NCBI GenBank assembly: GCA_004431415.1 | Contig: QPMI01000129.1 | Coordinates: forward strand, 124,001 to 188,000 | DNA from: Cyanophora paradoxa | Taxonomy: Eukaryota > Glaucocystophyceae > Cyanophorales > Cyanophoraceae | Direction of reading: 5' to 3' | Length of the DNA stretch: 64,000 bases | In this document: positions 1 through 11,320 of the stretch, in pieces | Position numbering within the stretch: the stretch's first letter is position 1 | How the letters are laid out: every line of letters starts with the position of its first letter | Notes under the pieces: generated by a model | The model's input: the letters and a program-made list of their open reading frames with translations, nothing else | What the model was told of the DNA's origin: nothing | The model's database searches: none | Position numbers and translations under genes: made by a program

Positions 1-1131
1 GAGGGGGAGGCCACCTTAATCAAGCCCTTTCCGCTCTTCACCATCTCTGCGCAGGAAAGGGTGGGGGGGTTAGGGACAGTGGTCGCCCCGCGGGCGCCGC
101 ATCGCACCGGGGATCTTGAGGGCCTGGGGGGAGGAGGGGGGAGGTACATGAGCGCGGGAACTGAAGTCGAAAGAAAGAAAGGGAGGGGGTGGACAGTAAA
201 GGCGCACGTCCTTGCCGAACGTGAGGGCGGACTTGCCGAGGCCCTTGAAGTTGCCCTTCTTCAGCATCTGCGCGCCCGAGTCAGCGGCCCCGCCTCGAGC
301 CCGAGCGCCCCTCGCCCCTCGCCCCTCGCGCCTTCCAGTTCTGCTTCATGCCGGCGATGCCGCCCTTCACCATGTTCTGCGCGTCCGATGCGAACTTGCC
401 CACCACCGGGATCTGACCGCGTGCCCGGTTCGCTTCATGACGGGGGGGGAGGACCCCCGGGGAGGGGAAATGCGGGGGGGGGTACAGTACCTTGCTCGCG
501 AACTTGGTGGTCTTGTCCAGCGCTTTCTTCGCGAATTTGAGACCCCCCTTCGCGGCCTTCTTGACACCCTTGAAGCCCTGCGCGCGGGCGGCTCAGTCGG
601 CAAAGGGCGCGCCTGTGGACGGCGTGCCCCTCCGGCTATAGCTATAGCTAGGTCGGTAGAGCGCTGGGCCCTTTATGCAGAGGCGGGGCGGCCTCCGGGC
701 TGGGCCCGGACGGGCCATGGCCGCCGGGCGCCAGCACGCGGAGATCCAGCCCTAGATCATTGCTGTATAGGCCACGGGCACGGATCGGGGGCCTTGGGCG
801 ACTTGCCTTCTTGGCGACATTCTTGACCTTCTTGAACCCCTGCGAGCGCGCGAGCGGAGTTGGTCGCCTGCGCTACGCGATAGGGCAGATCTTGCCGCGC
901 GCGCGCGCGGTCGCGCAGTGGCCGTATGCATAGCCGGCGCCGGGCCGGGGCGGTGCTGGCGCATGGCGCGCTTCGGATCCGGATGTTGATCATACCTTTT
1001 TTACCTGCGTCCGTCCGGCCCGCAATCGCGTCAGGACTTTGCGTGGCGGCTGGCGCGTCTAATCTGATCGAGGAGAGCGGGGAACGGCGCGCCTTCTTCT
1101 TGACCTTCTTGAACAGCTTCTTCAATCCCAT
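1..1131 (-). CDS. Lysine-rich repeat protein, 3' end beyond the window
   Basis: Seven small exons fit together in one frame on the minus strand: 1093-1131, 807-839, 491-577, 332-412, 208-267, 108-123 and 1-46 (runs off the window). The start is the ATG at 1131. The product (about 120 residues visible) is strongly basic and built from related segments of the type GLKKLFKKVKKK, GFKKVKNVAKK and GFKGVKKAAKGG, followed by IPVVGKFASDAQNMVKGG. Three of the six introns begin with GC (after exons 1, 2 and 4) and three with GT; all end in AG. I do not recognise a family. The spacing of Phe, Val and Lys suggests amphipathic helices that could bind membranes or acidic polymers, but that is inference. Exon continuity is the main support; no homologue is known to me. 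Confidence 0.6.
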
Positions 1132-2015
1132 GGCCGGCGCCGCTGACGCGCACGCCTTGCAGGCAAGAGCAATGCCTCGTCAGCAGGTGCACGGGCCCGC
1201 CACCGTGGCCGGCTTGTCCCTCGGAGGCGGGAACGCCTGCGGCCGCGCCGTACGCGTCACGCCCGCGTCGCTCGGCTCCTTCGGAGATCGACTCGGCGAG
1301 GCCAGCTGCAACTGCAGCTGCTGATCGACTCCACGCCGCGTCACACTCCTGGCGTTCGTTGATTGAGCCCGGCCCGCTCGGGTCGTCGCCGGCGCAGCGC
1401 CGCGCGTGCGCGGCTGACGCAGGCTTGCTGCGGCTGGCTGAGCGTCGCAGAACGCAGCCGATTAGCTGCGCATGTCAACAGGCTTCCGCCGCCCTCCGGT
1501 CTCCGGTCCGATCCGAAGCTCTGTGGCCGGGATCCGAGCGCGTTCATCAGAGCCAAATCCGTACCCCCCCAGTTCGAAGTCACAGCTGCGCACGCACGCC
1601 TTTGCATGCATGCGTATGTGGCAATAATAATCGCGATTCGCGAGGCCCTGAGGACGATCGCGAATCTAATAGAGTTAGTACTACGGTAGATCTGCGCATG
1701 CTGCGCGTTGGGCGTCCGCCAGCCGCCCGGCCGCCGCGAGAAGGGCAAACCAGCTGCAGTTAGATCCTAGCTGGCACACTCAAATTTAAAGAAAGGACAG
1801 CGCCGCGGCGCGGCGAGGAGGGGGCCGAGCGCTAGCGCTAGCAGGGTACGGGGAGGGGTGGGGGTGCGGAGCAGTTCTAGACGAACGGGGCGGCCGCGCG
1901 GGCCGCAGGCCAGGCCCGGGGGAAGTGCAGACGGAACTTTGGAAGCGGTGGGCGGAGGGGGCGAGAGGGTGAGTGGCAGGAGGCGGACCGGAAGGGAGGT
2001 CCCGGGGAGCCCCGC
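1132..2015. other. Intergenic, no gene seen
   Basis: Open frames on both strands here overlap each other and lack recognisable domains or convincing splice signals. Between the 5' end of the lysine-rich gene and the 3' end of the next minus-strand gene it probably holds the promoter of the former. Short GCTAGC palindromes lie near 1832-1842. Confidence 0.4.
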
Positions 2016-2982
2016 CTAGGGGCGGAGGCAGGTGGTCTCGCGGGGCGACGGGGGGTCGGCGGAGCGGGGGAGGGGTGAGGGGGACTCGGGGGCGGGGCCG
2101 GAGCGGAAGACGCAGGAGAGGGAGTTCCAGGGGAGGTAGCACGCGTTGCTGCCGGCGCCGGCGACTCAGACCAGATCGGATCGAAGCCGATCGGATCGGA
2201 CGGGGCGGGACGAGGGGCACCTGAGGGTGGCGCATGCGGGCGGGGGCGGGTCGGGCTCGTGGGCGGCGGAGATGCGCCGGAGGGTGCCCCGCGGGGAGGC
2301 CGTCGGCTGCCCGATCCGGTCCAGCAGCGCCGCCTTGTACGGCGAGTCCGCCGACGTCGAGGGGTACGGGTCTGCATCCGCCTGCGCGCCCGCCACCGGT
2401 CGGCGGTCGCGGATGGGCTTCTGGGACCGAAGGGAGGGGGGGGGGGGGGGGGGGGGGCGGGGCGGGGGGGGGGGGGGGTTGGCGGGCGGGGGGCACCGGT
2501 GCCCTGGGGTTGGTGAATGGGAGGAAGCTGGCGCGGACGAGGATGGCGCCACCGGTCCTCCGCCCCCCCGCCTCGATCGGCAGGGCCAGGTCCCTCTGGC
2601 GCGCGGAGCGTCGGCCCCGCGGCCGCGGAGCGCGCCTCGCGGCGGCGGTTCGCGCGGACCGTGTGCGGCGGGTCCAGCAGCAAGCTAAAGTCCAGCGAGG
2701 CGCTCGCCACCGCCTCGCCGCCCTTTATGTGGTCGTAGATCTGCCCCCGCGCGCGCTCAGCGCCGGCCGAGCTGGGCCGGGACGGGACGGCTCGGCGGCT
2801 CGGGGTCCACGGCGCGCGCGCGCGCGCGCCTGGAAGAGGAGACATGGAGGCCTGCCTCGCGCATCCTGTCGGTCTATTTCCCAGGCGTGTTCTAGCTCCG
2901 CCCGACGCTGGTCAGGCGCCGGCGCGGGCTGGCGGCCACGGCCACGGGTAGCTAACACACCTGACGCGCCCGGCGGGGACAC
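2016..2982 (-). CDS. Hypothetical protein, possible C2-like fold
   Basis: Five exons (2830-2982, 2636-2740, 2497-2595, 2221-2420, 2016-2148) join in frame to about 229 residues and end in a TAG at 2016-2018. The first exon is the least certain. The middle contains IYDHIKGGEAVASASLDF, then LALPIEAG and ILVRASFLPFT, a pattern of alternating strands and a Gly-rich turn that recalls the edge of a C2 domain; this is only a resemblance. The C-terminus has NACYLPWNSLSCVFRSG followed by a Pro/Ser tail. Two introns are GC-AG (after exons 1 and 2). The large intron at 2421-2496 is almost pure C on the coding strand. Function unknown. Confidence 0.5.
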
Positions 2983-3529
2983 GAAAGAGCTCCCTGCAGT
3001 CGCAAGCGGTAGATAAGTCCTGCAAAACCGGGGCGAACTTCCATCAGGACTGGGGACTCGGGAGTCGAGTCGGAGCCGCGACCGCGAGAACAGCGGACCA
3101 CGAGTCCCAGCTACTGCTTGCGAAGTTCACTACGACGATCTTCGGCGCGGAGACACCGACGTTGTTGGCCTGACCGCGAATCGTTCGGCGGTCGCAAGTC
3201 GCAAGCTCGAACGCAGCGCGCACCCCAACCACGTGCAGCAACAGCCTTCCATCCTGTAGCTCTCGCAGCGGCTCCCGGTGCGCGGAGACCGTGCCGCTCG
3301 ACGGCGGCATCGCGCCCGAGCCGCCAGCTGTTCACGTACCCGCCGGAAGCTACCTGGTACGACGCTCTAGCATGCAAGCTTAAGCCTGAGCGCCTCCGCG
3401 CGGTTTGCGATGTTTCCTAGAGCATGCTGTTAGCGACTTTAACCAGTTGCCTGCAGCCTGCACGCGTCTGAATTCGAAGTGCAGGTGCTACGGTAGTGGG
3501 GCGCTAGGGTGAGGCCTAGGCCTAGGGCT
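2983..3529. other. Intergenic, no gene seen
   Basis: Short frames on both strands (for example 3044-3377 minus) show no domain and no splice signals of the local type. It lies between the 5' end of one minus-strand gene and the 3' end of the next, so it should contain a promoter and a 3' UTR. Confidence 0.4.
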
Positions 3530-4711
3530 CTAGAGGAGGGCGAGCTCGTCGGCGACCTCCTCGGCGAGCTCCTCCTCGCCCTGCAGCGCGCGAGAGAGCG
3601 TGAGGCGGCGGAGGGCGGCAAAGGCACGGCGTCGCACCGCGTCGGCGGCGGCGGGGCCGGCGGCGGCCTCCGAGGCGAGCGCGCCGGTGACCTCCACCTC
3701 CTCAGTCTCGCCCTCCTCCTCCTCCTCCTCGTCCTCCTCCTCCTCCTCGTCGTCGTCCTCCTCCTCCTCCTCCTCGTCGTCGTCCTCCTCCTCCTCGTCG
3801 TCGTCGTCCTCCTCCTCTTCCTCATCGTCATCATCGACCATGCCGGAAGCGACAGCGCCGGGGTGCGGCTGCGGCGGCGGGGCCCGTCAGATGCATGTGA
3901 GGCGGCCGCGGAGGGCGGACTCGGGAAGGGAGGGAGGGAGGCGGGGCGGGGCGGGGCGGGGCGGGGCGGGGCGGGGCGGGGCGTGCCTCGGAGTTGAGGA
4001 GGGAAGTGAGGTCGGAGAGCTTGCCGGCCGCTGCGGCGGGGCGTGGCGCGTGAGCCCCGCGGCCTCGTGGCGCCACGAGCTCAGGGGGCGGGGTGCAGCG
4101 CGCCGAACTCGCGGAACTCGATGTGGTCGAGGGCGCCGTTCTTGTCCGTGTCCGACAGCGTGAACTCGCCCTGCGCGCCCCCGCACGCACCCCCCAGGGG
4201 TCACACAGAGAGGAGCGGCGCAGGCGGTAGCCCGGGGGGGCGGGGCGGGGCGGGGCGCACGATGCCGAGGTGGTCGATGACGGCGTGCTCGATGCGATCG
4301 TCCACGTCCGCCTCGTCGTGCTTGTCGATCTGCCGCGGGCGTCGGCGAGAGGCCAAACTTATGTAGCTAATCTTCCTATAGAGGGATGAGCGTTTTTGAA
4401 TTCGAAATGGGAAACGCACGATCTCGTCGATCTCGGCCCAGGTGCGCTCGAACTCGCCCCTGCGCCGCCCGCCCCGCTCGCCGCCGCGGGGCGCTGCGGG
4501 GCGCGGGAGGCCGGGGGCCGGGCGCGCACCGCGGGTAGAAGATGCGCTCGGCGGTCTCGGTCAGCTCCTCGAGGGACGCGTCGGGGCCCAGGCGGAACGC
4601 GCCGGGCTCGACCGGCGCCTCCTCCGCCGCCGCCGCCTGCTCCCCGGCAGGCGCCCGGGCCGCCGCCTGCTTCACGTCGTCGTGCTGGGGGAAAGCGCCC
4701 TGGAACGGCAT
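3530..4711 (-). CDS. EF-hand protein with long acidic tail
   Basis: Six exons in one frame (4530-4711, 4420-4459, 4261-4329, 4104-4170, 3987-4030, 3530-3868) give about 246 residues. The start is MPFQGAFPQHDDVKQ at 4711. After an Ala-rich region come GEFERTWAEIDEI and a degenerate EF-hand (DKHDEADVDDRI). A canonical EF-hand follows, whose loop DTDKNGALDHIE has ligands at positions 1, 3, 5, 9 and 12. The last exon is a tract of some 45 Asp/Glu residues followed by a leucine/alanine-rich end. The protein should bind Ca2+ with high affinity at one site and with low affinity, high capacity through the tail. No signal peptide is seen. The introns before and after exon 5 start with GC; the intron between exons 5 and 6 is a long CCCCG repeat. 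Confidence 0.75.
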
Positions 4712-5240
4712 TCTGCGCGGGGCGGCGCGTCAGGCGAAGCCGCGGAACGCATGCAGGCGGCACGGAGGTTTCGTGGCCGCCCGAGCCAAGCGGGGACGTC
4801 GGCCCCTCGGGCAAGCAGCACGCGTCTATATCGACACTGGGCCAGACAACCCCGCGGTGGCTATGTGAACGTCCGCTAAAACCGCAGAGCTCGGACCGTT
4901 GGCCACGCGACGGCGGCTGGGCGCCGTGCGGCAACTGGTGGGGGGCGGGGCCTGGTCTAACGATATATATGGACGATTTCGGCGTATTGGAAGGCAGCGA
5001 GAAAAGCCCGGTCAAGTATTTGAGATCTTGGTCGGCGCGGCGGTTGTCGCGAGGCGACAGTTCGTATCATTCCGCCTCTACTCTAATCTAGAATCTTGCA
5101 CGCGATGTGCGTGCAGCGCGTGCGGCACGAACCTAAAGTTTGACCTGGGGGAGCGGATGCGAGGGGGGTATAGGTGGCTGGGCCAGTGCGTTAAGGGACG
5201 TCGTTGCTCCCTCAGCTAGCGCTAGGTGCAAGGAGCGAGC
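4712..5240. other. Divergent intergenic region
   Basis: It separates the start of the minus-strand EF-hand gene from the start of the plus-strand GST-like gene, so it should hold both promoters. I see no coding exon. A TATATAT stretch at about 4963-4969 is one of the few AT-rich spots but is too far from either start to assign. Confidence 0.4.
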
Positions 5241-6514
5241 ATGGCGCCGCTGCCCCACCTCATCACTATTCCGATATCGCACTATTGCGAGCGAGCGAGG
5301 TGCGCTGCTCGACATTCGCGCCACGAGACGGCTTGCGCCAGTCGGGAGGAGCACGCACGTACGCGCACTGGCGCAGGTGGGCGTTGGACATCCTCGCGCA
5401 GGCGACGGGCAAGAAAACGTATGTGGAGGAGGCGCACGCGCCGCCGTTCTACAAGAAGCCGGTCAGGGCGGCGGGCGGCAAGCGACAGGTTCCGTTGCTG
5501 GCGCTGCCGCCGTCCGAGGACGATGTGGTGGAGGTGAGCCCGAGCTCGAGCGGGGCGATCGTCGCCTATGCGGACGCGCGTCTGCCGCCGGAGCGCCGCC
5601 TCTACCCGGAGGACTCGGACGAGGTCGTCCGAGTCGGCGAGCTCGAGAGTGCGCGCGCGAGCCTCCGCGCTTGATCTTCAGCTCGAGCTCCCGACCGTGC
5701 CCGCCCGCCGGCAGAACTCTTCGACGAGAAGCTGGGGACGGCGGTGCGGACGTACTGCTACGGGCACCTGCTGGCGCCGGAGAGCGCACGGGCGGCGGAC
5801 CTGCTCTATGTGTGTATGACGGATCGCATCGAGTCGAGCTTCGAGCGCGCCGTCACCTGGGCCGCCATCTACAGCGGCGCCCTCGTCAAGATGATCCGCA
5901 AGGTGCAAGCGCCGCTCCACGTGCACGTCTTCCACACGCGGAACGATCTGATGCTCTGATGCGCGCGCAAGGGCTTCAACCTGACCCCCGAGAGCCTCGC
6001 GGAGGCGCGCCGCACCATCGAGGAGCTCTTCGCCGCGGCCGGCGAGCTCCTCGCCAAGAACGGGGGGTACCTCGTCCAGCCCGGCCGCTTCACGGTGCGC
6101 CCCCGGCCACCGCATGCGCACCCCGGGAGCCTCCCTCGAACCGGGCGCGGGCGCACAGGCCGCCGACTTGACGTTCGCCGCGCTCGCCGCCCCCCTCTTC
6201 CCCGAGCTCAAGGGGTACGCCTACGGCATCTCCGAGCGCATGGGCGAGCTCCCCAAGTGCACAACCCCGGGCGGCTCGTCGCGAGCGCCGCGGCGCCCCC
6301 CTGACGGGGTGCAGGGGGATGGTGGAGGAGACGGCGCGGCTGAGGGCGACCCCCGCCGGCCAGTTCGTCGCCCGCATGTACGGTGCGCCGTACCCCCGCG
6401 CCCCGCCCCGCAGCCCCGCAACCCCCAAATACGAACCGGTGCCCTCCCGCAGAGAAGCACCGGCCGCCCTGCGGCGCCGGCGCCGGGCGAAACGTCCAGG
6501 GCTGGTGCACATGA
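5241..6514 (+). CDS. Glutathione S-transferase-like protein
   Basis: Seven exons (5241-5299, 5377-5648, 5715-5902, 5972-6094, 6159-6256, 6315-6382, 6453-6514) sum to an exact frame of 289 residues. The N-terminus LITIPISHYCERARWALD is the thioredoxin-fold start of GST-type proteins, with Ser-His-Tyr-Cys in the active-site position. It is followed by the conserved middle HAPPFYKKPVRAAGGKRQVPLL, then by the alpha-helical C-terminal domain (about residues 120-270) with GFNLTPESLAEA, the GRFTAADLTFAALAAPL motif and RATPAGQFVARMYEKHR at the end. Such proteins conjugate or reduce electrophiles with glutathione; the substrate is unknown. No targeting peptide is obvious, so the cytosol is likely. Introns are of the local GTGCGC type. 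The family call is strong; the subclass is not recognisable by eye. Confidence 0.85.
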
Positions 6515-6780
6515 GCGAGGCGGCGAGCTACTTGAGTTCTCGGTGCCATTCTAGTCCAGATTTATTAGTGTGCTTGTTATTATTCGCCCATTTCCAGAGA
6601 TTCGTTTGTCTCTGCAACCCTAGTACCTCATGTACAGATTTAAAGCTTCGAATTCCGGCATATTCACTAAAATCACGACACAAAGCGACATACAAACTAG
6701 AAAGCAGGCTCAAGAGGAGAGCATGGGAAAGGCGGGGAGGGGAAAGGAAAGGGGCAGGACTAGCTATAGGGGGCGAGGGC

Positions 6781-9700
6781 TCAGGAGGAGGGTGCGGCGG
6801 GGGCGTCGGCCTCCTTCTCCTCCTCCTTCTTGGCCTGGACGGTGTTGGCGACGGAGAGCTCGGCGAGGGTGCGCGGGTCCACCGGCGCCGGGGCCCCGCA
6901 CATGATGTCCTGCGCGCGCCCGGGCGCTCAGAGGGGGCGAGGAGAGGTGGCGGGGTGTGCGTGGGGGCGGGGGACCTGGGCGGAGGTGGTCTTGGGGAAG
7001 GCGATGACGTCGCGGATGCTGTCGGCGGCGGCGAGGGTCATGACGAGGCGATCGAGGCCGAAGGCGAAGCCGGCGTGCGGCGGCGCCCCGTGCTCCAGCG
7101 CCTCCAGCAGGAACCCGAACTTCTCCACCGCCTCCTCCCGCGAGATGCCGAGGACGGCGAAGACCTGCTCCTGCACCGCCTTGGCGTGGATGCGCACCGA
7201 GCCGCCCCCGAGCTCCGAGCCGTTGCACACGAGGTCGTACGCGTCCGACACGATCCCCTCCAGCGCCGACTCGTCCGCCAGCTTCCCGCTGCCCCACGCC
7301 CCTCAGATCTGACCGGAACGGATGCGGGGCGGGGCGGGGCGGGGCGGGGCGGGGCGGGGCGGGGCACCTCTTGGCGTAGGAGGAGCCGACGGCGGAGGCG
7401 AGGGTCACGAGGTCGCGCGGGCAGGGCGCCGTGAACGGGTGGTGCACGCTCGTCCACGAGCCCTGGCCGCGCCCCCTCAGCCGGGGGCCCGCCGTGGCGG
7501 CGGCCGCGCGGGGCGGGGCGGGGCGCACGTCCGAGTCGCGCATGAAGAGGGGGAAGTCGACGACCCAGACGAACTTGTGGTCGCTTGCCGAGCCCGTGGG
7601 CGCGGGGACGAGGCCGAGCTCCTTGGCGACCTGCACGCGCATGCGCCCCAGCCCGTTGTTCACCGTCGCCTTGTCCCCCGCCGCCACCAGCAGGAGGTCG
7701 CCCGGGGCGGCCCCCGCGGCGGCGAGCACGGCGGCCGTCGAGGCGGCGTCCTCGCAGGCCTTGGCCAGGGGCCCCGCGGAGAAGAGCGCGGGGGCGCCCT
7801 CGCCCTCGCCGGCCCCGACGCGGCCCCAGAGGAGGCCCCCGACCCCGTACTTCTCCTTGATCTGCGCCCCCCACGCGTCCAGCTGCTTCCTCGTCACCTT
7901 CTCCGCATGCTTGATGCAGAAACCTGCCCCCCGCGCGCGCGCGTCAGAGAAACCTCGGCGCGGCGGCGGGCGGCGAGGGGGCTTCGCGCGCCCTTGACGG
8001 CGCCGCCGGCGTCGAGGGCGGAGCGGACGGGAGCGAAGCTCGTCTTGCGGAGGGCCTCCTCGAGCTTGAAGAGCTCCATGCCTGGTGCGGGGCGCCTCGG
8101 GAGGGGACGGCGCGGGCCGGCCGGCGCCCTCGCGCGCACCGAAGCGCATGTCTGGGGCGTCCACTCCGAACCGGTCCATCGCCTCCGCGTACGTCATCCT
8201 GGCGGTCAAGTTAGAGCAGGCGCCGAGGGGGGCGGGGCGGGGCGAGGGGGCACCGTGTGATGGGGGGGATCTCGCGGCCGGCGACGTCGGCCCAGATGCG
8301 GCGGATGGCGCCTTCGATGTGGCCCATGATCGAGTCCCGCGTCGCGAAGCTCATCTCCACGTCGATCTGTTTTCCGAGGAAGCGAGGGGGTGAGCGGAGG
8401 GCGGTACGCGAAGGACCGCCGGGCCACGCGTGCGCGCGCCTGCGTGAATTCGGGCTGCCTATCCGCTCGCAGGTCCTCGTCACGGAAGCAGCGCGTGATC
8501 TGCCGGCCAGCACAGCCCTCAGGAGGGGTTGCGCAGGAGCGGAGTGGGGTACGGCGCGCCTGGAAGTAGCGGTCCATCCCGCCGACCATGAGGAGCTGCT
8601 TGAAGAGCTGCGGGCTCTGCGGCAGAGCGTACCTGCACGTACCCCTCGGCGCTCGGCCTCCCCTGGCGGGGAGGCGCGGGCCGGCGGACCACTCGCCGGG
8701 GTGGACGCGGGAGGGCACGAGGTAGTCGCGGGCGCCCTCGGGCGTCGCCTTCGTGAGGTACGGCGTCTGGGGGGGGGGGGGGGGGGGGGGGGGGTGCGAG
8801 GTCAGGGGGAGGCCCCGGTGTTGGGGGAGCGGGGGAGAGCGAGTGAGGGGGCACCTCGACCTCGACGAAGCCCTTGGAGTCGAAGTAGGAGCGGGCGCTC
8901 ATCATCGTCCGGTGCCGCGCCACCAGGTTCGACTGCAGCTTCGGCCTGCGCCCCGGCCCAGCTCAGCCCCCCCCCAAGCCCCTTCCCAGCGGAGAAAGAG
9001 CGAGCCGCACCGGCGCAGGTCGAGGTACCGGTAGCGCAGGCTGCGCGCGCCCCCGCGGCGCCGGCTCGGCCCCGGCTCCGCAAAGGAGGACGGGAAAGGA
9101 GGGGAAAAGGAAGGGGCGCGCACCGGAGCTCTTCGCTGGCGGTCTCTCCACGGGCCTCGTCGGCCGCGAAAGTCAGCGGGTAGTTGCCGGCGGGGCCCGA
9201 GAAGATTGTCAGCTCGCTCGCCTTCACCTCAATCTGCGCCCCCGCGCTCGCACGAAGGCGGGGCAGAGCGGGCCTGCGCAGCGGCTCGCCTCTCCGGTCG
9301 GCATGTTCTTGTTGATGTCGCGCTCAGCGCGCGCGTAGACCTTGCCCTTCACCTGCAGCACCTGCTCGCGGCGCATCTGCGGAAGGGGCGCCGGCGTCGG
9401 CGCCGGCGGGGCGGGGAAGCGTCAAGGCGAGGCGGGGACCTTGGCGGCGAGCTTTGAGACATCCTCGGGGGCCTTGTCGTCGACCGTCACTTGCACGAGG
9501 CCGTAGCGGTCGCGGACGACGATGAAGACGACGCCGCCACCGACGTCGCGCACGGCGTGCGCCCAGCCGTGCAGCACCACCTCTTCGCCCACGTTCGTCG
9601 CGCGCAGATCCGCGCAGGTGTGCGTGCGGGGGACCAGGGCGGCCGAGGCGCTCTGCTCGATAGCTGCGGGGCCCGCGCCGTGTCAGGCAGGCGTTCGGGC

Positions 9701-9866
9701 GCCTGGTATCGCTTCTCTCGATCGCACCCTTGTCCGGCTTGTTGTCCCCCTCGGTGGCCGACGCCCGGGACGCGGACTGCGCCTGCGCCGCCGACGTGAC
9801 CCAGATCTGGCGGTCGGTCAGAGACAGGAACGTAGGGAACGGGGTGCGCGCGACGAGGCTAGACAT
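6781..9866 (-). CDS. aspS: Aspartyl-tRNA synthetase, bacterial type, organellar
   Basis: Sixteen exons fit one frame: 9728-9866, 9440-9663, 9290-9376, 9124-9233, 9011-9040, 8855-8945, 8693-8766, 8560-8632, 8440-8499, 8254-8366, 8140-8198, 7992-8081, 7529-7923, 7368-7462, 6976-7288 and 6781-6909. They total 693 residues. It charges tRNA-Asp (possibly also tRNA-Asn) with aspartate. Visible parts are the OB-fold ([20 protein letters not shown]), motif 1 around [20 protein letters not shown], motif 2 [16 protein letters not shown], the bacterial GAD insertion, VDFPLF, HHPFTAP and motif 3 [11 protein letters not shown]. The GAD insertion and this motif spacing mark the bacterial form of about 590 residues. 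The extra N-terminus ([18 protein letters not shown]...) rich in Arg/Ser/Ala looks like a mitochondrial and/or plastid targeting sequence. Four introns are GC-AG. Confidence 0.93.
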
Positions 9867-10283
9867 CAGGCGCGAACCGGCCGGAATCCCTGCTTGCTGT
9901 GGCGGGCGCACTCGTCGCGCAGCTGGAACTGCCCAGCCCGAGCTAGGCCTTTGTACTCGGAGAAGTGGCGGCCCTGAGCAAGGCTGAAGCGCTGCTCCGC
10001 CTCCGACGAGCCGAGCTGCACTGGAAGCTTCTCCGGGGCGCGCACGGCCGCGGCGGCGGCGGAGCGGGCCGCGCGGATCGACATGTGGGCGGCGGAGGCC
10101 GAGCCGCGTATCGCGGCGACCTGCATCGGTTCGTGACGCGCCTGGCCGATAGCGCCGGCGACGAAGCCGTGCATTCCTTTGCCGGCGCGAGGCGCGAAGC
10201 GCGAGCCGCGCGATATCGGACGGGGTACAGGCACTCGGCCAGGGTTTGCAGGCAGAAAAGCTTGTCACACAAGCTCGCTCGTC
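9867..10283. other. Divergent promoter region, AspRS / TOM20
   Basis: These 417 bases separate two genes that start in opposite directions, both for organellar proteins. Open frames cross it on both strands but show no conserved protein. No TATA-like element is evident. Confidence 0.45.
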
Positions 10284-11320
10284 ATGGATCAGGAACAGGC
10301 TCGTCAGATGGCGTTTATGCTGGAGATACAGTGCCAGAAGTGCCAGGACGACTACAAATCGAAGCCCGAAGACGTCGATGTGCGTGCCGCGTATCGAATT
10401 AACGAACGCGCGAGGCTCCATATGACTCCCTCGACCTTCCATTGCCGCGCCTCCACTCGCGATGCCCGCGCTGCGTCTGACCGGCGCGGTCCCGCAGAAC
10501 CTCCTACTCTGGGGCCAATGCCTGATGGAGCTCTGCATGTTCAAGAGCGGGGAGGAGGCGAACACCCTCATCCAGGAGGCGGTCGAGCGTCTGGAGCAGG
10601 CAGCGATCCTCAAGCCCAACAACGCGCAGACGCTCGCGTCGCTCGCGCAGGCTTACAACATGATGGGTTTCAACAATCAGGACCGCGTGCGCATACGCGT
10701 GCCACTGCCCCGTCGCGTGCCGGTCCGCCGTTCAACAGCCTCAGCTAAGCGCGATTCTCGCCCCGCGCGCAGGACGTGGCGAACAAGTTCTTCAAGATCA
10801 GCGTGGAGAAGATGCAGGAAGCGTGCGATGCGGCGCCGGAGAACGCCGACCTGAAGAAGACCCTCGCGAACCTGAAGCGGGCGCGTTCCGCCCAGGCGGG
10901 GAGGGGCGAGCCGCCCCGCTCTCGCGCTGACGCCTCCGCAGGCGCCGGAGGTGCACGAGCAGCTGCTGAAGACGATGGCTGCCAGCGGCCCCCCAGGCGC
11001 CTCGGCCCCCTCGTCCTCGTCGTCCGCGGGGCCGCGCGCAGCGGCCGGCGGCCGCGGCGGCGACGCGCGGTGCGATGTGATGCGCTCCGCCGGCACCGTG
11101 CGGGCGCGGGCTGAGCGAGCACGTGCGGCGCGCAGGGGCGCGAAGAAGAAGAGCAAGGTCGAGGGCGTGTACGACTTCTTCGGGTACGTCGTCGTCGGCG
11201 CTGCCATCCTCTACATGCTCCGGTGCGCCCCGGCCGCCGCGCCCCGCTCGCAGCTAGCCTGCCCGCCTCCCGCGTCCGACCCGCCCGCGTCGCAGGAGAG
11301 CCACGAGCCAGCCGCAATAA
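10284..11320 (+). CDS. TOM20: TOM20-like mitochondrial import receptor, plant type
   Basis: Six exons (10284-10379, 10498-10686, 10773-10880, 10942-11069, 11136-11222, 11296-11320) give exactly 210 residues, the usual length of plant TOM20. It would recognise presequences at the mitochondrial outer membrane. The order matches plant TOM20: an N-terminal helix (DQEQARQMAFMLEIQCQK), a TPR-like region (NLLLWGQCLMELCMF, EEANTLIQEAVERLEQA, LKPNNAQTLASLAQAYNMMG, then NKFFKISVEKMQEACDAAPEN), APEVHEQLLKTMA, a Ser/Ala linker and a C-terminal membrane anchor (GVYDFFGYVVVGAAILYML) followed by a short basic tail. This is a tail-anchored topology, opposite to that of animal/fungal TOM20. One intron (after 10880) is GC-AG. 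Confidence 0.85.

Noticed and set aside
641-700. tRNA-like sequence (GCTAGGTCGGTAGAGCGCTGG) within an intron of the lysine-rich gene
   Set aside because: It matches the D-arm of the tRNA-Lys genes, but no T-arm or acceptor pairing follows. At most it is a decayed tRNA fragment.
3439-4163. Plus-strand frames rich in Leu/Val or Ser opposite the acidic tail
   Set aside because: They are the antisense reading of the Asp/Glu codon repeats of the EF-hand gene.
8770-8796. Poly-G tract as a regulatory element
   Set aside because: It lies inside an AspRS intron and resembles the C-rich bodies of neighbouring introns.
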